Shown here piece after piece: positions 38,101 through 54,361 of a stretch of 64,000 bases of DNA. The position numbers and the translations under genes were made by a program. Source of the stretch: Acanthosepion esculentum (taxonomy: Eukaryota > Mollusca > Cephalopoda > Sepiida > Sepiidae); contig OZ038495.1 of assembly GCA_964036315.1 (NCBI GenBank), forward strand, positions 21,458,891-21,522,890, given 5' to 3'. The notes below the pieces were generated by a model. The model had not been told where the DNA came from. It searched no databases and saw only the letters and a list, made by a program, of their open reading frames with translations. The first letter of the stretch is position 1. Each line of letters opens with the position of its first letter.

Positions 38101-41100
38101 GATGAACTAATAACAAATACAACATAAAATTTACTAGTCTACATAAAGAGAGGTCCATTGAAATGAGATGATACAAATTAATGGAATATTACTTTCATTA
38201 AGTTTTATATAATTTGCATAATTTAACTTGTTTTTTGCTTAAATTATTTATAAAGATCAGTTAATCAGATGCAAACATTCAAATATGTGACTTTAATTTA
38301 GATTAAAATTTATTAGGATATACAGTATATTGAACTTCAAATAAAAGTTATCTCCCCATTGTTCATCTCGGCAAATCTTTTTGTTTAATGTTAAGAATAA
38401 AACTGTTTTTGAAAGTTAAAAAAAAAAATGTCCAAACCAATCAAAGTTTTGAATATCTTCCAAATTTTGTTTGATTTTCAGTAAACTGAAGTGAATCTTG
38501 TACACAACACATATTTTTTTTTTTTAATCTATAAATTTTTGTCTTTTTATTATTTTGATTAAAATAAAATAGAATGCTGTGGAAGAATTAGTTGTATGTT
38601 AAGATTACAAACTACTACAGGAAGATAAAAGCAAGAGAAGAAAAAATGGAAATGACCACAATACATGCGGAAACTTAAATACCCCAAATAGGATTACATA
38701 ACCTAAACAACTATTTCTATTATTTCTTCAGCACCCCGAGTAAATTATTTTGAGCACCACCAATAAGGTTAATAATTATCTCTACTATCACATTACTATA
38801 CCAGTCACTCTTAATTATATATGGTTAATTAAAAGTTCTAAATGGTTTATTTTGATAGAAATGCTCACAAGTAGACAGAAAAATGCAATATGGATATGGT
38901 AAGCATTAATATAATTAGATCTATAAACTTGCAAAGTAAATATATTCTGGCACAACCCAACAGAAATCAAATGTAGACATCATACATAGACAATTAAATA
39001 ATGGCTAGCCTCTGATATTGATATCAACCCAGTAATGAGTTACAAGCCTATCTATGTATACATATATATATATTATCTATTTTTATTCATTACAGAAAAT
39101 GATTTAAATCAGTTCATTGTACATGGTCTTTTTTTGGACTGATTTTCTCATATTGTGTATTTTGTTTCATCCATGTTCTCTCTGACCTTTGTCAGGTGTC
39201 TTGTGTTCTGGAATGTTGTTGTTGAATCTTTTTCTATGGGAAGCATGTATATTTCCATTTCCTCATACATGTCATATTCGATATTTGTATCTGTCTTGGA
39301 AATGTCTTCTACAAAGCCTAGTGTTAGTCATGTGACTTCCCCAACTTTGCAAATCTCTCAGACCATGTCTGTATGAAACACCAAGCATGTATTCCCTCTT
39401 AATGTTGCCACAGAAAGCTTTAAAAGTCAGCACACCAAGGTTGGGAAAAGCAATCCGAGAAACACAGAGAGGCAACAGATATGATGAGTATGAAAGAGAG
39501 GAATTTAACAACATTGAGGAACACAACAGACACCTAAAGAAAACTGAAGGGTACATGAGCAGAACATTGTGAAAAAACAAAAGATGAAATTTCAACAAAA
39601 CCAGACAATAATTAAAGCAGGTTAACAAAATTCAGACAAGAACAATGTAAACAAATGTTTGAAAAAGAAAAAAAAAATTGAATGAGAAATAAGAGATTTT
39701 TCTAATCAAAACATGTTAGTGAACAACATTAAGAAGTTTTGCCTGTTTTGATGTTAACTTGTTTGCAGAATCTTTTATTCCGTTTGTAATTTCAAGCAGA
39801 AATATGTCCACATGTGTTTAAGGTGCCGTCAACTTATAATCCATCTAAACAAGTCATTATAGACAGGACATTAAATACTTTATCTTGACAATTGATGAAG
39901 TGGGAATAATTAACAAGTTATTTAAAGTGTAAATTAAAACAGATCATTCCACTCATTTTAACAACACAAACTAATTGCAGCTTTAATAAATTGTAGTCAG
40001 AATATCATCACTCTTGTATTCAATGTATAGAATAAATTTAGATTAAATTGCATAGGCATTGCTTATATGTCTTTATGAGTATTTTTAGGCCTAATTATTT
40101 TAGAGAGATATAATTTTCTTCTTGTATCCACATGAAGTGATCATGTTATTACAGTTATGATTGTTCTTTTGATATGTCTTATAAATCCACAGAAGAAGTT
40201 CTATTTATCTGCATCCTCTTATGAAGTAACTAATGAAACTGAATCTAAGAAAGAGCATGTCAGAAGCTATTCAAGCGGGGGAGACTATTGGCACTGACAT
40301 CTAAGTTAGAATTTAGGTAGAAACACTACAAGCCATGCATAATAGATTCTACTTATTACACTATGTTTTTATGCTTGTGAAAGAATCTGAGTCATTAATA
40401 GATAAGTAATATATGTATATACAATATATATATATATATATACAAAACCTGTCTTAGATGAAATAAGTTGCTTAGTTTCCATCTGCCAATCAATTCAAAA
40501 CAAAGTAATTCAGAAAACAGAATAAAAAGGGGCAAATATATATAAAAAGAAAACTTATCCAAAGGAATCATGGGAAATAATTTCATACCACCTATTTAAA
40601 GAAAAACAAACAAAATTAATCAAATATGTAAGGTTAATAACTTTTCAGTTTAATTGTTATGGTTATTCAATATGATTGTCTGAAAGGACTTGATACATAA
40701 TGAATAGGATAATATCTACAAGTGTTATTATTAGAAACATTTTTTATATAGTATTTTATGTGAAATAAAATGAAAAGAATTTAGAATTTTCTTTATTAAA
40801 TTTATTTTATTAACATTACTTTCTCTTGTTTTGAATTCATAATAGATGGAACGTGACAAATCAAAAACGGAATTCAAAGATGAAATAAAGAAAACAGACT
40901 TTCTTCTTGGGATTCCATTAATTGACTATATAAGTACTGAAAAACTATATAATGTAGAGATATATGGATTTGAAATTAGGTTGTTCACACCCAATTCAGG
41001 TGGATGGCCTCAGAGAAAGAGAGAAAATAATACCACCTCATTCTATGTCTAGATATACTTATTCTAAATGTTATTAACAAAAACATCTACCATGGTCTTT

Positions 41101-44100
41101 TATGACCAGATACAAAAGCTTTGACTTTTTATAAACAGAGACACGGATTGCTTTCCAAGGTTGGTCAAGATGTGAAATTAATCCTTAACTTTTAACACAC
41201 TGCATTATTCACTACTTTCCTCTCCACTACATTGTTTTTCAAGGCTTCTCTACTTAATTTCAGTCATGGTCATTTTCTGTTGCCACAGCAGGATATGACA
41301 ACACAACTGCAAAATTCAAAAATGCCATCATTCATTCATCTGAATTTTTAATGGTCTGCAATTCAGCTTTTTATTAAAACTATATACATACAGATCGAAT
41401 AAGCAACTATTATATACAGACTACTATTTTGGTAAGAAATAGTCAAGGTAAGGTGATAATTTTCATTGTTAGGTGTTCAACCCTATTGATTGAAATTGGT
41501 TGCATTATACTCAAATATCTAATAGTCATTTACTAAGCACAGCTTAATTTTGGTACAAGTCCACAAGTATAGAGCACCTAATGATGATTGTAATTACTAC
41601 TCAGTAGTAATGATTATTAACCATTATACCAAGTGAGGTACCCAAGTTTGATTCCTAATATTTTTGAACTGTAGTATTAATTAATGGTAAATCTTAGACT
41701 AACAGGACAGGCGTAGATTTGAATAAGGAACAATAAGTGTTGGTGAATGGAAGTTTGTCCATGTTGTTACAGAGAGAAAAACAAGCTTAAAGCATAACTG
41801 CTAGGATTATTTTGTATGAATACGAATATGGTTCTTACCATCCTCTTCATAATCACTAAGATTATAAACTTCTTCTTCAATATCAATTTTCTTTTCTCCT
41901 TTTATCTGAACTCCAGGTCGTGACTCAAAAATGCCACCTATGTGTGGCTGGGCAAGTTGTTGCCAATGTCGAAGGGTTACTGAACCTGCAGAAGACAAAA
42001 ATCATTTGAAAATAAATCTGGTCATATAGAGGGTCTATTCTTAATAAGAGTAATTCTACTAATTCATAGAAAGATGCAAAATCTATACACATTTACAAAT
42101 GTGTTTTTGTAGCTTATGTTACTTATACATTAATATTCTAAAGAAAAAAAAAAAGGCATTAATACAAGTCTTCCTGTATTGTCAAATCTCCAAGCATATT
42201 TGCCATGGTCTTGGTTGGTTGGTTGATTTTGTTTAATGTCATATCAACCACAATGGCTTATTTAATGTCAGAATTTAGATATTTTAAACACAATTTTATG
42301 GCTTCAACTAAATATATAATATAAATAGGTATTGGTGATAATTTCTTTTTTATATTCCACACTTCTCAAAACCTCCAATCTCTCAGAGATCAGAGACCTT
42401 GTTGCCAAATGTAGTCTATCGTCATACTCAGGACCATCCACAGTCTTGTTATAACAGGACAGAAAATAAAGTGATTCTATGAGCAGTGAAGCTATAATCA
42501 CAATAGCTTTTCTAGCAATATTAAAACCTTTTTAAATATGTGCTGTGATTTCACTTTTTGTATTGAAATAATAGGCTAATTTCCATAATTATTGCTAGCA
42601 AATTTGTTACTAAGAAACTGTTACTTTGCACTAAAATTGGAAACAAATATTAACTGAAAAAATTGGCCAACAAAATATTAACTTTACATGGAAATATTTT
42701 CATTCAAATTTCTGGTGTCAGATCAGGAAGATGAACATAATTCATTTTAGAAGCAGCAAACTTTCAACAAAACTTTTTTTTCATGACAAACCTTCAAGCT
42801 AAACAGATGTTTCTTATTTTTTTACATCTGTATACAAATCAAATTTTGACCTACCTCAATTTTTTTAAAAAAATCAGTTTTATAATTTTCTATTTGACTA
42901 TTTTAACTGATCCAAGCTTTTATTTTTAATAACTTTATAAACTTTTTTAATGAATTGAGAAAGAAATGTAAACAAAGAATCAAACTTATTCACTTACCTT
43001 CCATTGGTTTGACAATCTGAAGCTTTTCTGGGATCTTAAAGTGAACACTTGCACTTCCACTTACTGATAGACCAGACATAATGCTATCTGAAGACACCAT
43101 GCTTTCAGGAGTGGGACAAAACATTGGGGTACTTAAACCCTCACTAGAGGTGAACCAAAAAGAGAGAAGTTGAACACATTAATATCTTTTTCATATTATT
43201 AGATATACAATAACTTTATTAAAAATAGTTTGTATAAAACATGCCATGGAAAATACTAAACCCCAATGAAACTAAAAAAATCATTTTCATTTTTAAATAA
43301 TTCTACAAGCCCACCAAGTAAATTTTCAGATATTAAAAACATAATTGTATTATTATTTTAATTCCTGTAACGTAAAAATATACTCTTTATTAAACATATG
43401 CTAAATAGTACCATATAGACTTATTGAAACATTTTACTGCTAACAGACAAAAGAAATTCCATTTAAGTTGATTTCATGATACTAAAACAGTGTTAAAAGC
43501 TGCTATGTACTTTATTGAACTAAAATGAAATAGGTACTACATTTTAGAAAATGGCTAGCAAAGTAAAAACGGTCATACAAAACTAACATTTATTCAAGCA
43601 CTTGTGTCAGCATCAAAGTCTGTAAACGATTATTTATTCAATATTAGTAATAAAGAATTCTTATTGTTTTCATTATGGGCTGAAATGATGTCCTCTTTTT
43701 TTTCCAGAGTAAATCAAAGAACCACAATGTAAAAAATATATATATTAAGATTATATATAGTTTATTATAAGCATTGTCATTATTTATAAATTTGTATAAG
43801 AACATTAAGAGTTAAATTTCTACTTTTAAGTTTCACATTTGCTTGTCATTTTTATATATTTCACCTAAAAATGAATCCTAAAATAAACAAAAAATGTTAG
43901 AAAGTAAATATCTCTGTCATGATAGTGTTTGCTTTGTTGAAATAACACAAAAATTATAAATATAAACAAGGGAATGTATTTACTGCTGAAACAGAATTAT
44001 ACAAAAAGCATAAACAACATTGTTATCTTAAATCTAATCAAAAGCAATGTTTCTGTATTTTATATCCAATTGATATCAAAATCACTTTCATAAGACATAA

Positions 44101-47100
44101 TTAATGCTTTTGAGTAATTAATACTTTGACTAGAAAACAAGAATGGGTGTTTGAGTTAAGGATATTTCAACTGAAAGAATATCAATAAAAGCAAACAATT
44201 TTTGTTTTTTGATCAAATATTGTTTACACAAAGGTATATTTTAAGAGTTACTTTCATCTACAAAATTGTCCCAGAAGCAAGAGATTTTTTTTCTTTTTAA
44301 CCTGTCAGCACAAAACAAAAATTAGCTTCTTAGCCTTTTGATTTTTGGGAGAAAATTGTAAAATTTTATTTAAAAAAAGAAAACAAAAAAAAACAGCAAA
44401 TCTTGTTCACTAAATACACATTTATGACAGGGGAAGAAATTAAATTCTTATGTTTTATATAAACATATCTTGCTGCAAATTTCATCCTTAAATGATTACA
44501 ATGTGATCAAGAATATTGCAATGTACTTCTAAATTAGAGTTAATTTTTATATCCGTCATTTGATTACATCATAGATATGTGTAATTACATATAATCAAAT
44601 GAATAGGTGAACAGATTCTAAATAAATTTATTCAACTATACAACTCATTTTACATAACTTTAATATACTGACTTATATGTTTTTAAGTATATTTTAGCAT
44701 ATAGATATTTGTGCTTCTTATGTAACCATGTCAGTTTTAGAGATTCACTTTTATCTTTATAAATGAAGTTAAATTCGGCAAGCATACCACAAATATTGTT
44801 TTGACTCTTCTTTTGTAACAATAAACTTACTAATAGATAAGCCAAAGGAATAACAATAACATATATATGATGAAAATATAGTTTTACAGTATGCTGTATT
44901 TATGGGTAAAAGTGTTCAAACATCAGATATAGAATGTATGTAAATATAAAAGTGGACACTGAGGTCAACACCAAGCAGTGACATTCTGTTTCATGTTTGA
45001 CTGCAATCTTCAGGCCATGAAGATATATATATATATATATATATATATACATGCACACATACACATTTGAGAGAGATATGATGATGAACTTAACTGTCTC
45101 AAAAATAATAGCAGTTACTCATGTTGTTTGCATTTGACATCATCAGTGCCATGTCATAAACTCCAAGGTCAAACCTTTGTTTTGACAGTAACATCCTAAC
45201 CCAAGGAACACACTGCTGCTTATGATGAACTTTGAGATGCACTAAATTTGACAATTTTGAATTTGACTCTTTAGCATTATATAATAGTTTCAACATGGCT
45301 GAATTTCATTATATGATGATATTTCAGAAAAAAACCATAAAGTAAAATAGTTTCATCATAATTTTACTAAATTTGCAGTAGTAAAATTGTAATTCACAAT
45401 ACTTTATCAATACTCATATTACTAATCTTAATTATCTATGAATAACTGTTTGAATATGATCCCAATCTATAAGGATTCAGTGGACTTAAGCCAGAAACAA
45501 GTCCTTATACAAATTGTCTCACTTCATAAACACTACAGATGAGAGATTTGAAAGGAAAACAGAAAGAGTAAAAGAACAAAAACAAGGAAAATTAATAAGG
45601 ATAAGAATTTGTTAAGGGATGCGTCTTGGAGGAAAGTGCCAACCTGAAACTTTGTTCCATAATGCTCCTTTGCAGTAGTTCTGCATGTTTAGTAGATCCA
45701 GGAACAGTCTTGCCGTCTTTGTCTGGTAATCCCCAATTACGTTTTACTAATAAACGGCGAAGAGCTGTTTCTAAATCATTGGAACCAGGAATGCCAGGGC
45801 GACCAAGCTGGTTGGAATTGGAACTGCTGAGGGTTGGGAAGAAAAACAACTTGTTCATCAAAAATACACATGCGGCAGAAAAGTGGGAAGCAGAAAACAA
45901 AAATGTCAATTCATGATAAAAACCACAAAAACTTATAATTCAAGGCTGCAAGAGAAATTTTCTTTTTCTGTTTTCACTGCTGAACATTCTGTATCAAAAG
46001 TTGCTGAAGGTGGCCCTTATGTTGGATGAATTCTGTTCTTATTTATAGAATTTATATAATAGTTATTTAAAAATAAATAATGAGGGATTACTTTGTAATT
46101 AGCCAAACTAAGTAAATTTAAAAGTTAGGCTTTATTTGTGGTTCTGCTGATACTTATCCAACAGGATTCATATTGGAAGAGGAAAAATAAAATTGAAAAG
46201 ATTAATTTTTCAGTGAAATAATACATTTTGTTTGTAAAAAGTAAGATATAAAATATATATTGAAAAAGGTGTGTGCATGTTTGTGTGGAGGGGCATCATT
46301 AATTTAAGTAGCATTTAGTAATCTTTTCATTTCTTTTCCTCTTTCAATGTTGATATGAGATTTTCTTTTCAGATTTGCAACACAACCAAAAATTGGGTCA
46401 TTATTATCAGGGTGACCACAAATGAAAACCTCCAAACTTATTAAGCTACAAATTGTTTTAGAAATAGTTTTATTCTTCACTTTTAACAATATTGCCTTAC
46501 CAAAAACACTGCTATGATGTGCCATTTTGCTGTGCTATGGTAACACATTCACAAACAAAAATTGGATCATTACAATACAGGTGGAACAAACAAAATTGCA
46601 TTTTTATTTTCTCAACCTTAGAAGTAAAAACATACTTCAAATTCAATTTAACTCTTAGTGAATTGGTATTCACTAACGGATATTATATTATATGATAAAG
46701 TAATATTCATTAACAGATTTGGATTAAAATTAGATGGCTACCTTTTTCATGACTTCTTACGCTAAGCCAAGCATGAGACAACATCATAACTGACAGAATT
46801 TTGGATTCATGCTTTTCCCCACGTTTATGACTATGAAATGAAACTACAGGTTGGAAAGTAAATACTGAATCTATTTAATTTTTTCCATTGCTTCATCTCT
46901 CATTATGTTCATTAATTTCACATTACTCACTGTAAATATTAACCCACCAAACAAAATCATAACTGAAGTGGATGGCATGAATCATGTTGCAATCAATAAA
47001 CAAAAGATTCTAGAAATGTCCATGAAACTTTCTCACCATATAAATCTACTGCATTCATTTTATGTACACTTTTTGTCAAAGTATGTAAAATACAAATAAA

Positions 47101-47671
47101 CTATTTAAATTTTGGGAAAAAAGATGTTGGTAATGTTAAGCTTCGTAACATATCAATGTGAAAAGTGTACATATTGTCTTAATTTAGAAATTGTAAAAGA
47201 ATTGAAGCTAAATTTTAATTAGCAGCCTTGAAATATTAAAATTGGGAAAATTAAATTTATCAAAGCAATTTTAGTTTAATGAGTAAAAGAAAAAAAAAAA
47301 CAGAAGAAAAATAAAAATTAGTAAAAACAAAAGTGAAAATAATTCCAATAATGGATAAAATGACAACAAATTTCATCAACTATTTTTTACAGAAATTTGG
47401 GAATTGTTAAGATTTAAATATTGTTTGCAAATTTAGCTCTGCTCAGCAACTCCCTGCATCATCATTATTATTATTGTTGTTGCTTTTGTTTGCATTTTTT
47501 TATATTTCTGTCTCTTTTTTTATTATTATTAAATTACCCAATTGTATTTAATGCTATAGATATGCAACATTTAGTTAAAATGTTCTGAAAATGATGTAAA
47601 CAAACATCAAAATATTCACTAAGTCAATCACACCTTTTTTCCTTACTTAATAAAATACTAATTACCAGTAA

Positions 47672-47716
<45 letters not shown>

Positions 47717-48674
47717 CTTTCATATTTTAGTTAAAATATGATTGCCTTATGTACAAGAATATGTAACAGAATGTAGAGAATAAAGATAGATTGTCCAATA
47801 AAATGAAGACAAAGGAAAACTTTATAGGAAATATAACAAGATATTGTCATTAATTTTTGGGTAGTATTTTTTTCTTCTTAACTTTCTTTTTATTGTAACT
47901 CTCAGATTGCCTTTTCCCAAATGTTAATAAAACGTCTAGATTGGAAATAAAGATTCAAAATCACATCGTTATCCTACGGAACCAGATTTTTTTTTGTTAT
48001 TGTTTTGAATAAAAAACAAAATACTTCACTTAATAGAGCAAAAGCCCTGTACACAGATTTTGATTAAGAAATTTGAAGTGAAAATATGAACAATTTTTCA
48101 GTTTATTTTTCAGGAGAAAACAGTAATTTTTTTTTTTTTAATTTTATTATGCCACTATATGTGTGTTTGTGTGTCACCACAATTATTCAACTTTTGAGGA
48201 TTATTTAATAATACCTTACCAAATTATTAGGATTGCAAGAGTCTATCAGTTACAAGTTAGTAATAAAATTAATGTTGATATATTTTCTGATATTTAATGA
48301 GCAGAATAATTCCACAGAAAATTATGGAAACAAATTTTTTTTTTTAATATATTTTATAAAATAGTAGTTTCTTGTGCTAGATTTATATTTCCTTTTTATT
48401 CCAACAACAAAGAATGGAAGCTGGTAGGGGAGATTTGACGTTATAGAAACATTTTTTACATAACCAAGTTAATGTTAATATTTTTTTGATTTGATTTTTT
48501 CAAAATCTGCTAAGTTAATTTCATATATTGCATTTCCATTATTTAGTCAAGGTTATTTTGTACTCTTTTGATTATGTATTATTTCCCTCATAAACTATAA
48601 ACTCTGTTTTTCATTAACATTTGTGAAATGACAATCAGTCACAATCAATATTTGAACCTTTATTTAAAAAAAAA

Positions 48675-48711
<37 letters not shown>

Positions 48712-51700
48712 CCCATTCACCCAACTGAATATAATAATGTTCATTTTTCTTATTTTATAATAGATATTAATTTTAAATAAATCTGTAGATAAATGTAATC
48801 AAAAGCAAATAAAGTTGTCTATTCATTAAGTGCAATACCAAATAAATTTATTTTCCCCCATTCCATTTGGATATAGCATTGGAGTTTATGGCTGTGAATA
48901 GTGGATTTAAATTTTTTTTTTTTTTAACCAACACCAATTTTTTTTTCACAATGAATGAGATGAAAAAAAAAAAAAAAAGGTAAAAGGAAGTGTAAATAAA
49001 TATGAGAAAATCAAAAAAGTAACTTTTAAAAAGATTGTTTACATTGAAGATAGGAAAATGATTCAATTTTCAAAAAACTGGAAAATATTATTTTGCAAGG
49101 TCATTCATTCCATCATTGAATTTATTTTCAAAGAGTAAATCTTGCAAAAAATAAAAAAATTAAATTCTGATAGCTATAATGAAAGGCTATCAATTAACAA
49201 GTTATGCCTAACTTCATACAAATAATGACATTTTCCTGATAAAAAGAATAAATTTGACAAAGCCTCTCATATTTACTGTAACTAGTTTAAAAAAAGTTCT
49301 ATGAAGAAAAAAGAGAAAAACTGGCAACTAAAAGTTTTCCAATTTAAAGTGAAAGTTCTGAGTTTTCAAGCATAATCTAAAATTGATTTGTAGTTTCACT
49401 AAGATGACCAAACTTAAAAAAAAAAACTAAAACCAAACAAGAGATCATTTTAAGAACTTGTGCAAACATTTTTTTTAGCAAAACCTTGTCTATTTTTATA
49501 AAATAATCAAGGATACATTTTTCTTACAGAACTAATACAAAGAATTTTCTTTTTTAAACTGATCATATTATGGGATAAAATTGTATTTAAAATAATATTT
49601 AGTATTTGTCATAAGAGAAAGCAATTATCAAATAATTACATAATTTTAAATAAACAGCTAAGACTTATCTTTATGGTAATAGTCACAAAATGTGTAAAGT
49701 GAATATTGCAGGCTGTAACAATCCACACCATTTTGAAACTTAATAGTAAACATTTAGTCAACGATATTTATGCAAGTAATATTAATAGGCTCACATAAAG
49801 AAAAAAAGTTTATTAATAAACAAGAAATCAAAGAATAGTGAATGTTGTGGAAATGTCAATAATGAAATGTTGATATGTGAATGAAAAGGAAAAATCATTA
49901 ATTTCGTTCACATCAGTTTTTAGTAGTAAATCAAAATTGTTTAATAAGGCAGAAAAGTAAAATGTATAAATTTCAAATGAATTCATGAAAACTGTTGAAA
50001 AGCTTAATTCCAGTTCCCTTCTGGCTAACAAGAAACATAATTCTCCAATTAGAAAGAACCGTGAAAACTGTTTGCTTCAGATTAACAAGATAAAAGGATT
50101 CAGTTTCCTTTTTCTAGTCAATTGAGGTGGTTTTGTTTTAAACTGAAAGAAATCTAAGAATGATTTTTGCCATTTTGATCACCTAAGTGATCATAACACA
50201 CAACTGCAAATCCTCAAACTCTATAAAATCTATTCTAACAATGCAAAATCAGAAAAACAAACTCAACACTAATCATAAACAATTACCTGGGGACCCTGAC
50301 AGCCAACCAGCTTAAAAACAATGAAGAGCACAATTACAGTAGAAAAGTTGTATAAATAAATAAAAATTAAAAAAAAAAATAACTAACACACACACACAGA
50401 CTAAATACTCACAAAACAAGACAGGATATTATTTTAAAATTTAAATTGAACCTAAAATCATAAGCCTGGGTAAAAAAAAAAATCTATATAGAATAAAAAT
50501 CAACTTCCAAAATATATTTGGAAATAGTGAAAATCATTAATTAAAAATATGCTGATTATGTAGATAATCCTTCAAAATATTCCTGTTTCATTTGTTTTTA
50601 TTACTGACAAAAATATTTCTCATTAAATTATTTCTTTATTTTCTGTTCTCAAGTTATGGCAAATATTTTAATCTATATCCATAATAGTCAAAAAATTGGA
50701 CCAAAGACTGAATTCTCAGAAAGACAAGTTCATGTCTGCAATCAAATGAGAATATTTAGATTTTAATAATATCTAAATTAAAGTTGATAATATCAAACTT
50801 TAGATAGAATACAGATTTAAGGAAATGAATTGTTTTATCTGAAAACATAGAATACTTTGATAGAATGCGATTACAAAAAAATAAAAGATTTAACAAAATA
50901 AGAAACTGCACAATCCAAAATGGCTTTATCAAAATAGAGAGCTGATTATTCTTATTTAATACAGGAGACAAAAGCATATATTATTAATTTTTCTTGGCAA
51001 CAGTTAAAATGTATATTCAATAGATTTTTTATAATAGTGCTCTCTTAGTATAAATGGGTTCAACATATAATATGAGGGACCTGGGATTGTTTTTGTGTCT
51101 TTTGGGTTTAAGCTGTTCACTGTTGTAAAAATTACTTGATTTACCTTCTAACACAACTAAATTTATCAATACAGATCAAGTATTTTTTCAGGTCCAAATA
51201 AGGTATATCATGAAGACACAAAAAAAATGTTTCAGGTTTTTTTTTTTTTTTAAGTATTCCAATGGTTCTGCTATTGCTAAATCATATAAACTCACAGATG
51301 CTAAAAGATTTGATTTAACATTTCTTTCTTTATTTTTCTTTCATCAACCTATTTCATTTTAAACTGATCAAGTAAATTATTTCAGCTGATTTCTAAGAGA
51401 ATTTCTTGGTTATTTCTTTTGGACATTGTAACATTATTAAGTTTACAAAAGCAGGTATTTAATCACAAATTATTAACAAGAGAGTCTCTTGCCATAACTA
51501 ACAGAAAAAAAAAAACTTAAGGGCCTCATCATAAGAATATGTCATCCAGCAAGTTCATCAACAACAGAAAGAAAATTGACTTAATCATGTTAAGCAAAGA
51601 AGAAGTCGTCATATTTTATATATACATATGTGACTTATGCAAAACCAAGTACACACAATGTAGATATCATGTTCAAGACATTGTCAGTGGTTGTCTTTAA

Positions 51701-54326
51701 TTGTGAAGCACAAGTAATAAATTATAATTCAATATACAGGTATTTGTTTCATTGAAGTAACTTTATGATCTCTGGTCAAATAAACTCACATAATTGGATA
51801 GAGAGTAATTTGCTTACCCACAAACACTTTCTAGATCAGCATTGTAACCATCACTAGCAAATGATTCTCCATCAGAGAGATATAGTGAACTTCTCACAGA
51901 TGTAGATGCAGACTCTGTACTACTCTCACCACTTGGCACCTTCAGTAAAAGTGAGCTGCTACGTCGTTCTTTCATTTTTTGTGTTGCCTTTTTAGCAGCT
52001 CGAGCAGTTTCAAATATTTTCCAATTATGAATTCTAACAATGAAAATAGAAAAATAAAATCATGACGTTAGTTTTCACTGATTCTCATGATCCTATTTTG
52101 GAGTATTTTGTACATGTAGTTGATAATTATAAAAAGATATATTTTACATATAAATTTTACATATATATTTAAATTTTACATATATTGGAGTATTTTGTAC
52201 ATGTAGTTGATAATTATAAAAAGTCACATAAAAGAAAAAAAATCAAAAACAAATTTCTAAACAAATTCTTAAATTTGGTGTTAAATTAGAGAAGTGATGA
52301 CTTACAAATATCATGTGTGAAAAGAAATAAAAAAACAAATATGGTTATTTAATTTTTAACTAAAATAGAAAAAATCTTGATGATTTGCTGAATTAAATTT
52401 TTAACTTGATAAATGACATTTATTTAATCCAAATATTAAACATATTTTATGCATTAAAAAAAAAAAAATTATTCAAAATACACTTTTTTAAAAAAATTCT
52501 TTCATTTTTTATTTTATTCTCTAATAATTGGTAAGATTGGTAAGCTTGGACTAAACCCCTAAATTTTTGACACTTTAACAGACATAAGCAAACAAATATA
52601 TTCAGCAGCATCAAAAACTAATTTCCACATCCTCTACTTTGGGGGGGGGGAGAGTTAAAAAAATCTTTTACTTTGTTGTTCTGCTAATTGAAATTTATTG
52701 GTTAGATAGTGAAATACCAATATGAATTAAGAAAAAAAAATCAACTTATAAAATTGTTACAAATATTGGACAGAATGTGTACCCTCAAAGTGATGCCAAC
52801 TTAAGGGATTACATCATTTGTTTTGAAGGCAGATCAGAATATTATTCAGTTACAACTAGTCTTTTGTGTAAATTCTTTTTTTATACTGTATAACTAGAAA
52901 TATGTTAAAGAACATCATTTTTCCTGAGTTATATTTGAAGTTGTTTTCCCCGGAGAAGTGTTGGGTATGTCCGCTATAATATAATAAGCAATAGTATCAA
53001 TTTCCATACAAAATGCCTACATCTTACTAAGAGATAAAATTAGCTTAGTAACTAATAACGGTAAATACCTAGAAGTATTTGCATAAATAGAAAACAATTT
53101 AAAAAATATTAAAATATAAAAATAAAAAATATACTTTCAGGATATTGAAGATTGGATCATATATTTTCTGTAAGTAGGAGTTAAATAATTTGCCTTCACT
53201 GTTAAGGTACCTGTTAGTTTTTGTTACACATTTAAATATTATATATACAAAGTATTTCAGAACTAAATTGGTAGGCCAACATTAATTAAAGAGTGGGTCT
53301 ACTAGTTTAACAAAACTCAAATTATAAAAAAAGATAACTCTTGCCTTCTTTCAGCAGGTGAGTAGCCATGAGGATACTCAATTTCGCTACGCATTGAAGT
53401 TTCTAATTCTGATGCTAAGGAGTCACCTCTCATCAGTGATGTAGATGACATATAGTGCTTAGAAGCACTTGGCTTGTGTTTCCGACGAAGAGTGCGCAAT
53501 TCATCTTGAACTTCTTCAAATAATTCCATAAGTTCATCATACCGGTCCTGCCATTCAGCTAACTGAAATATCACAAGAAAAACGTTTATATTTTAACTTG
53601 TTTTATTAACATTGATATTTTTCTATTGTATTACATTTTTTTTATGGTGAACTTTGAAAATTTGCCTTGAATCTGTGAAGCCAAATTTTACATTGCTTAT
53701 AGGCTTATATTTAATTAAAAATCAAAAGGTATTTGATATTGTTAATCAAAATTTAACTAGATAATAAAATTTATTACACTATCAGGCTCTGAAAAAATTC
53801 AAATTCCTGCAAAATATATGAATGTATTCAACTTTACTAAGATGCACAATAGCTGTATCACAGCTGAAATATATGAAAAGATCTACTTTTACATTTAAAA
53901 AACACTAGATGTATATATATATATTCCCTTGTGCATGAGCAAAAATGTAGTTAAGTAATGTGATCATTTTACAGTGACTGTTTTTTTACAGCTTATCACC
54001 CCTTTGTATATTATTTAAAGCCAAAACATTTTGGATTGTACAAATAATTTTTTTTTTTGCAGTATTTTTTTAGAATAATGATTTTTCCACGTACAAGTTC
54101 TACTATTTAACCTATAGGTAGTGGGAGGATATGGATTCATACCTTTCTGGATGGGCTTTGCACATAAGTGAATGTAATGAACCTGACTGGAATTCAAACT
54201 CATTTGAAGCTTCTACCCATTACACAACTTACACATCCATGAATTTGCAATGAAAAATTAGATTATTTCTTTTTTTTGTTAAATTGCAGAATGTGTTACA
54301 AGAACACAACAGTGAACATACTATTT

Positions 54327-54361
<35 letters not shown>

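Larger units (their letters stand above)
45827..51817. other. TRAK intron, 6.0 kb
   Basis: AT-rich, with a (TA)n run at 47673-47712 and a (TG)16 run at 48677-48709. No gene or transposon signature is seen. Confidence 0.5.

Noticed and set aside
39155..39628. Frames in both directions in a TRAK intron
   Set aside because: No recognisable domain, no splice-phase fit with TRAK and no start context. Possibly transposon debris.
45626..45916. Plus-strand 96-codon frame opposite a TRAK exon
   Set aside because: It overlaps the TRAK exon on the other strand, has no homology, and runs through the splice acceptor.
53345..53574. GT donor alternatives for the TRAK coiled-coil exon
   Set aside because: GTs within reach either break the phase or give poor donors. 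Only GCAAGA joins the downstream exon in the correct frame.
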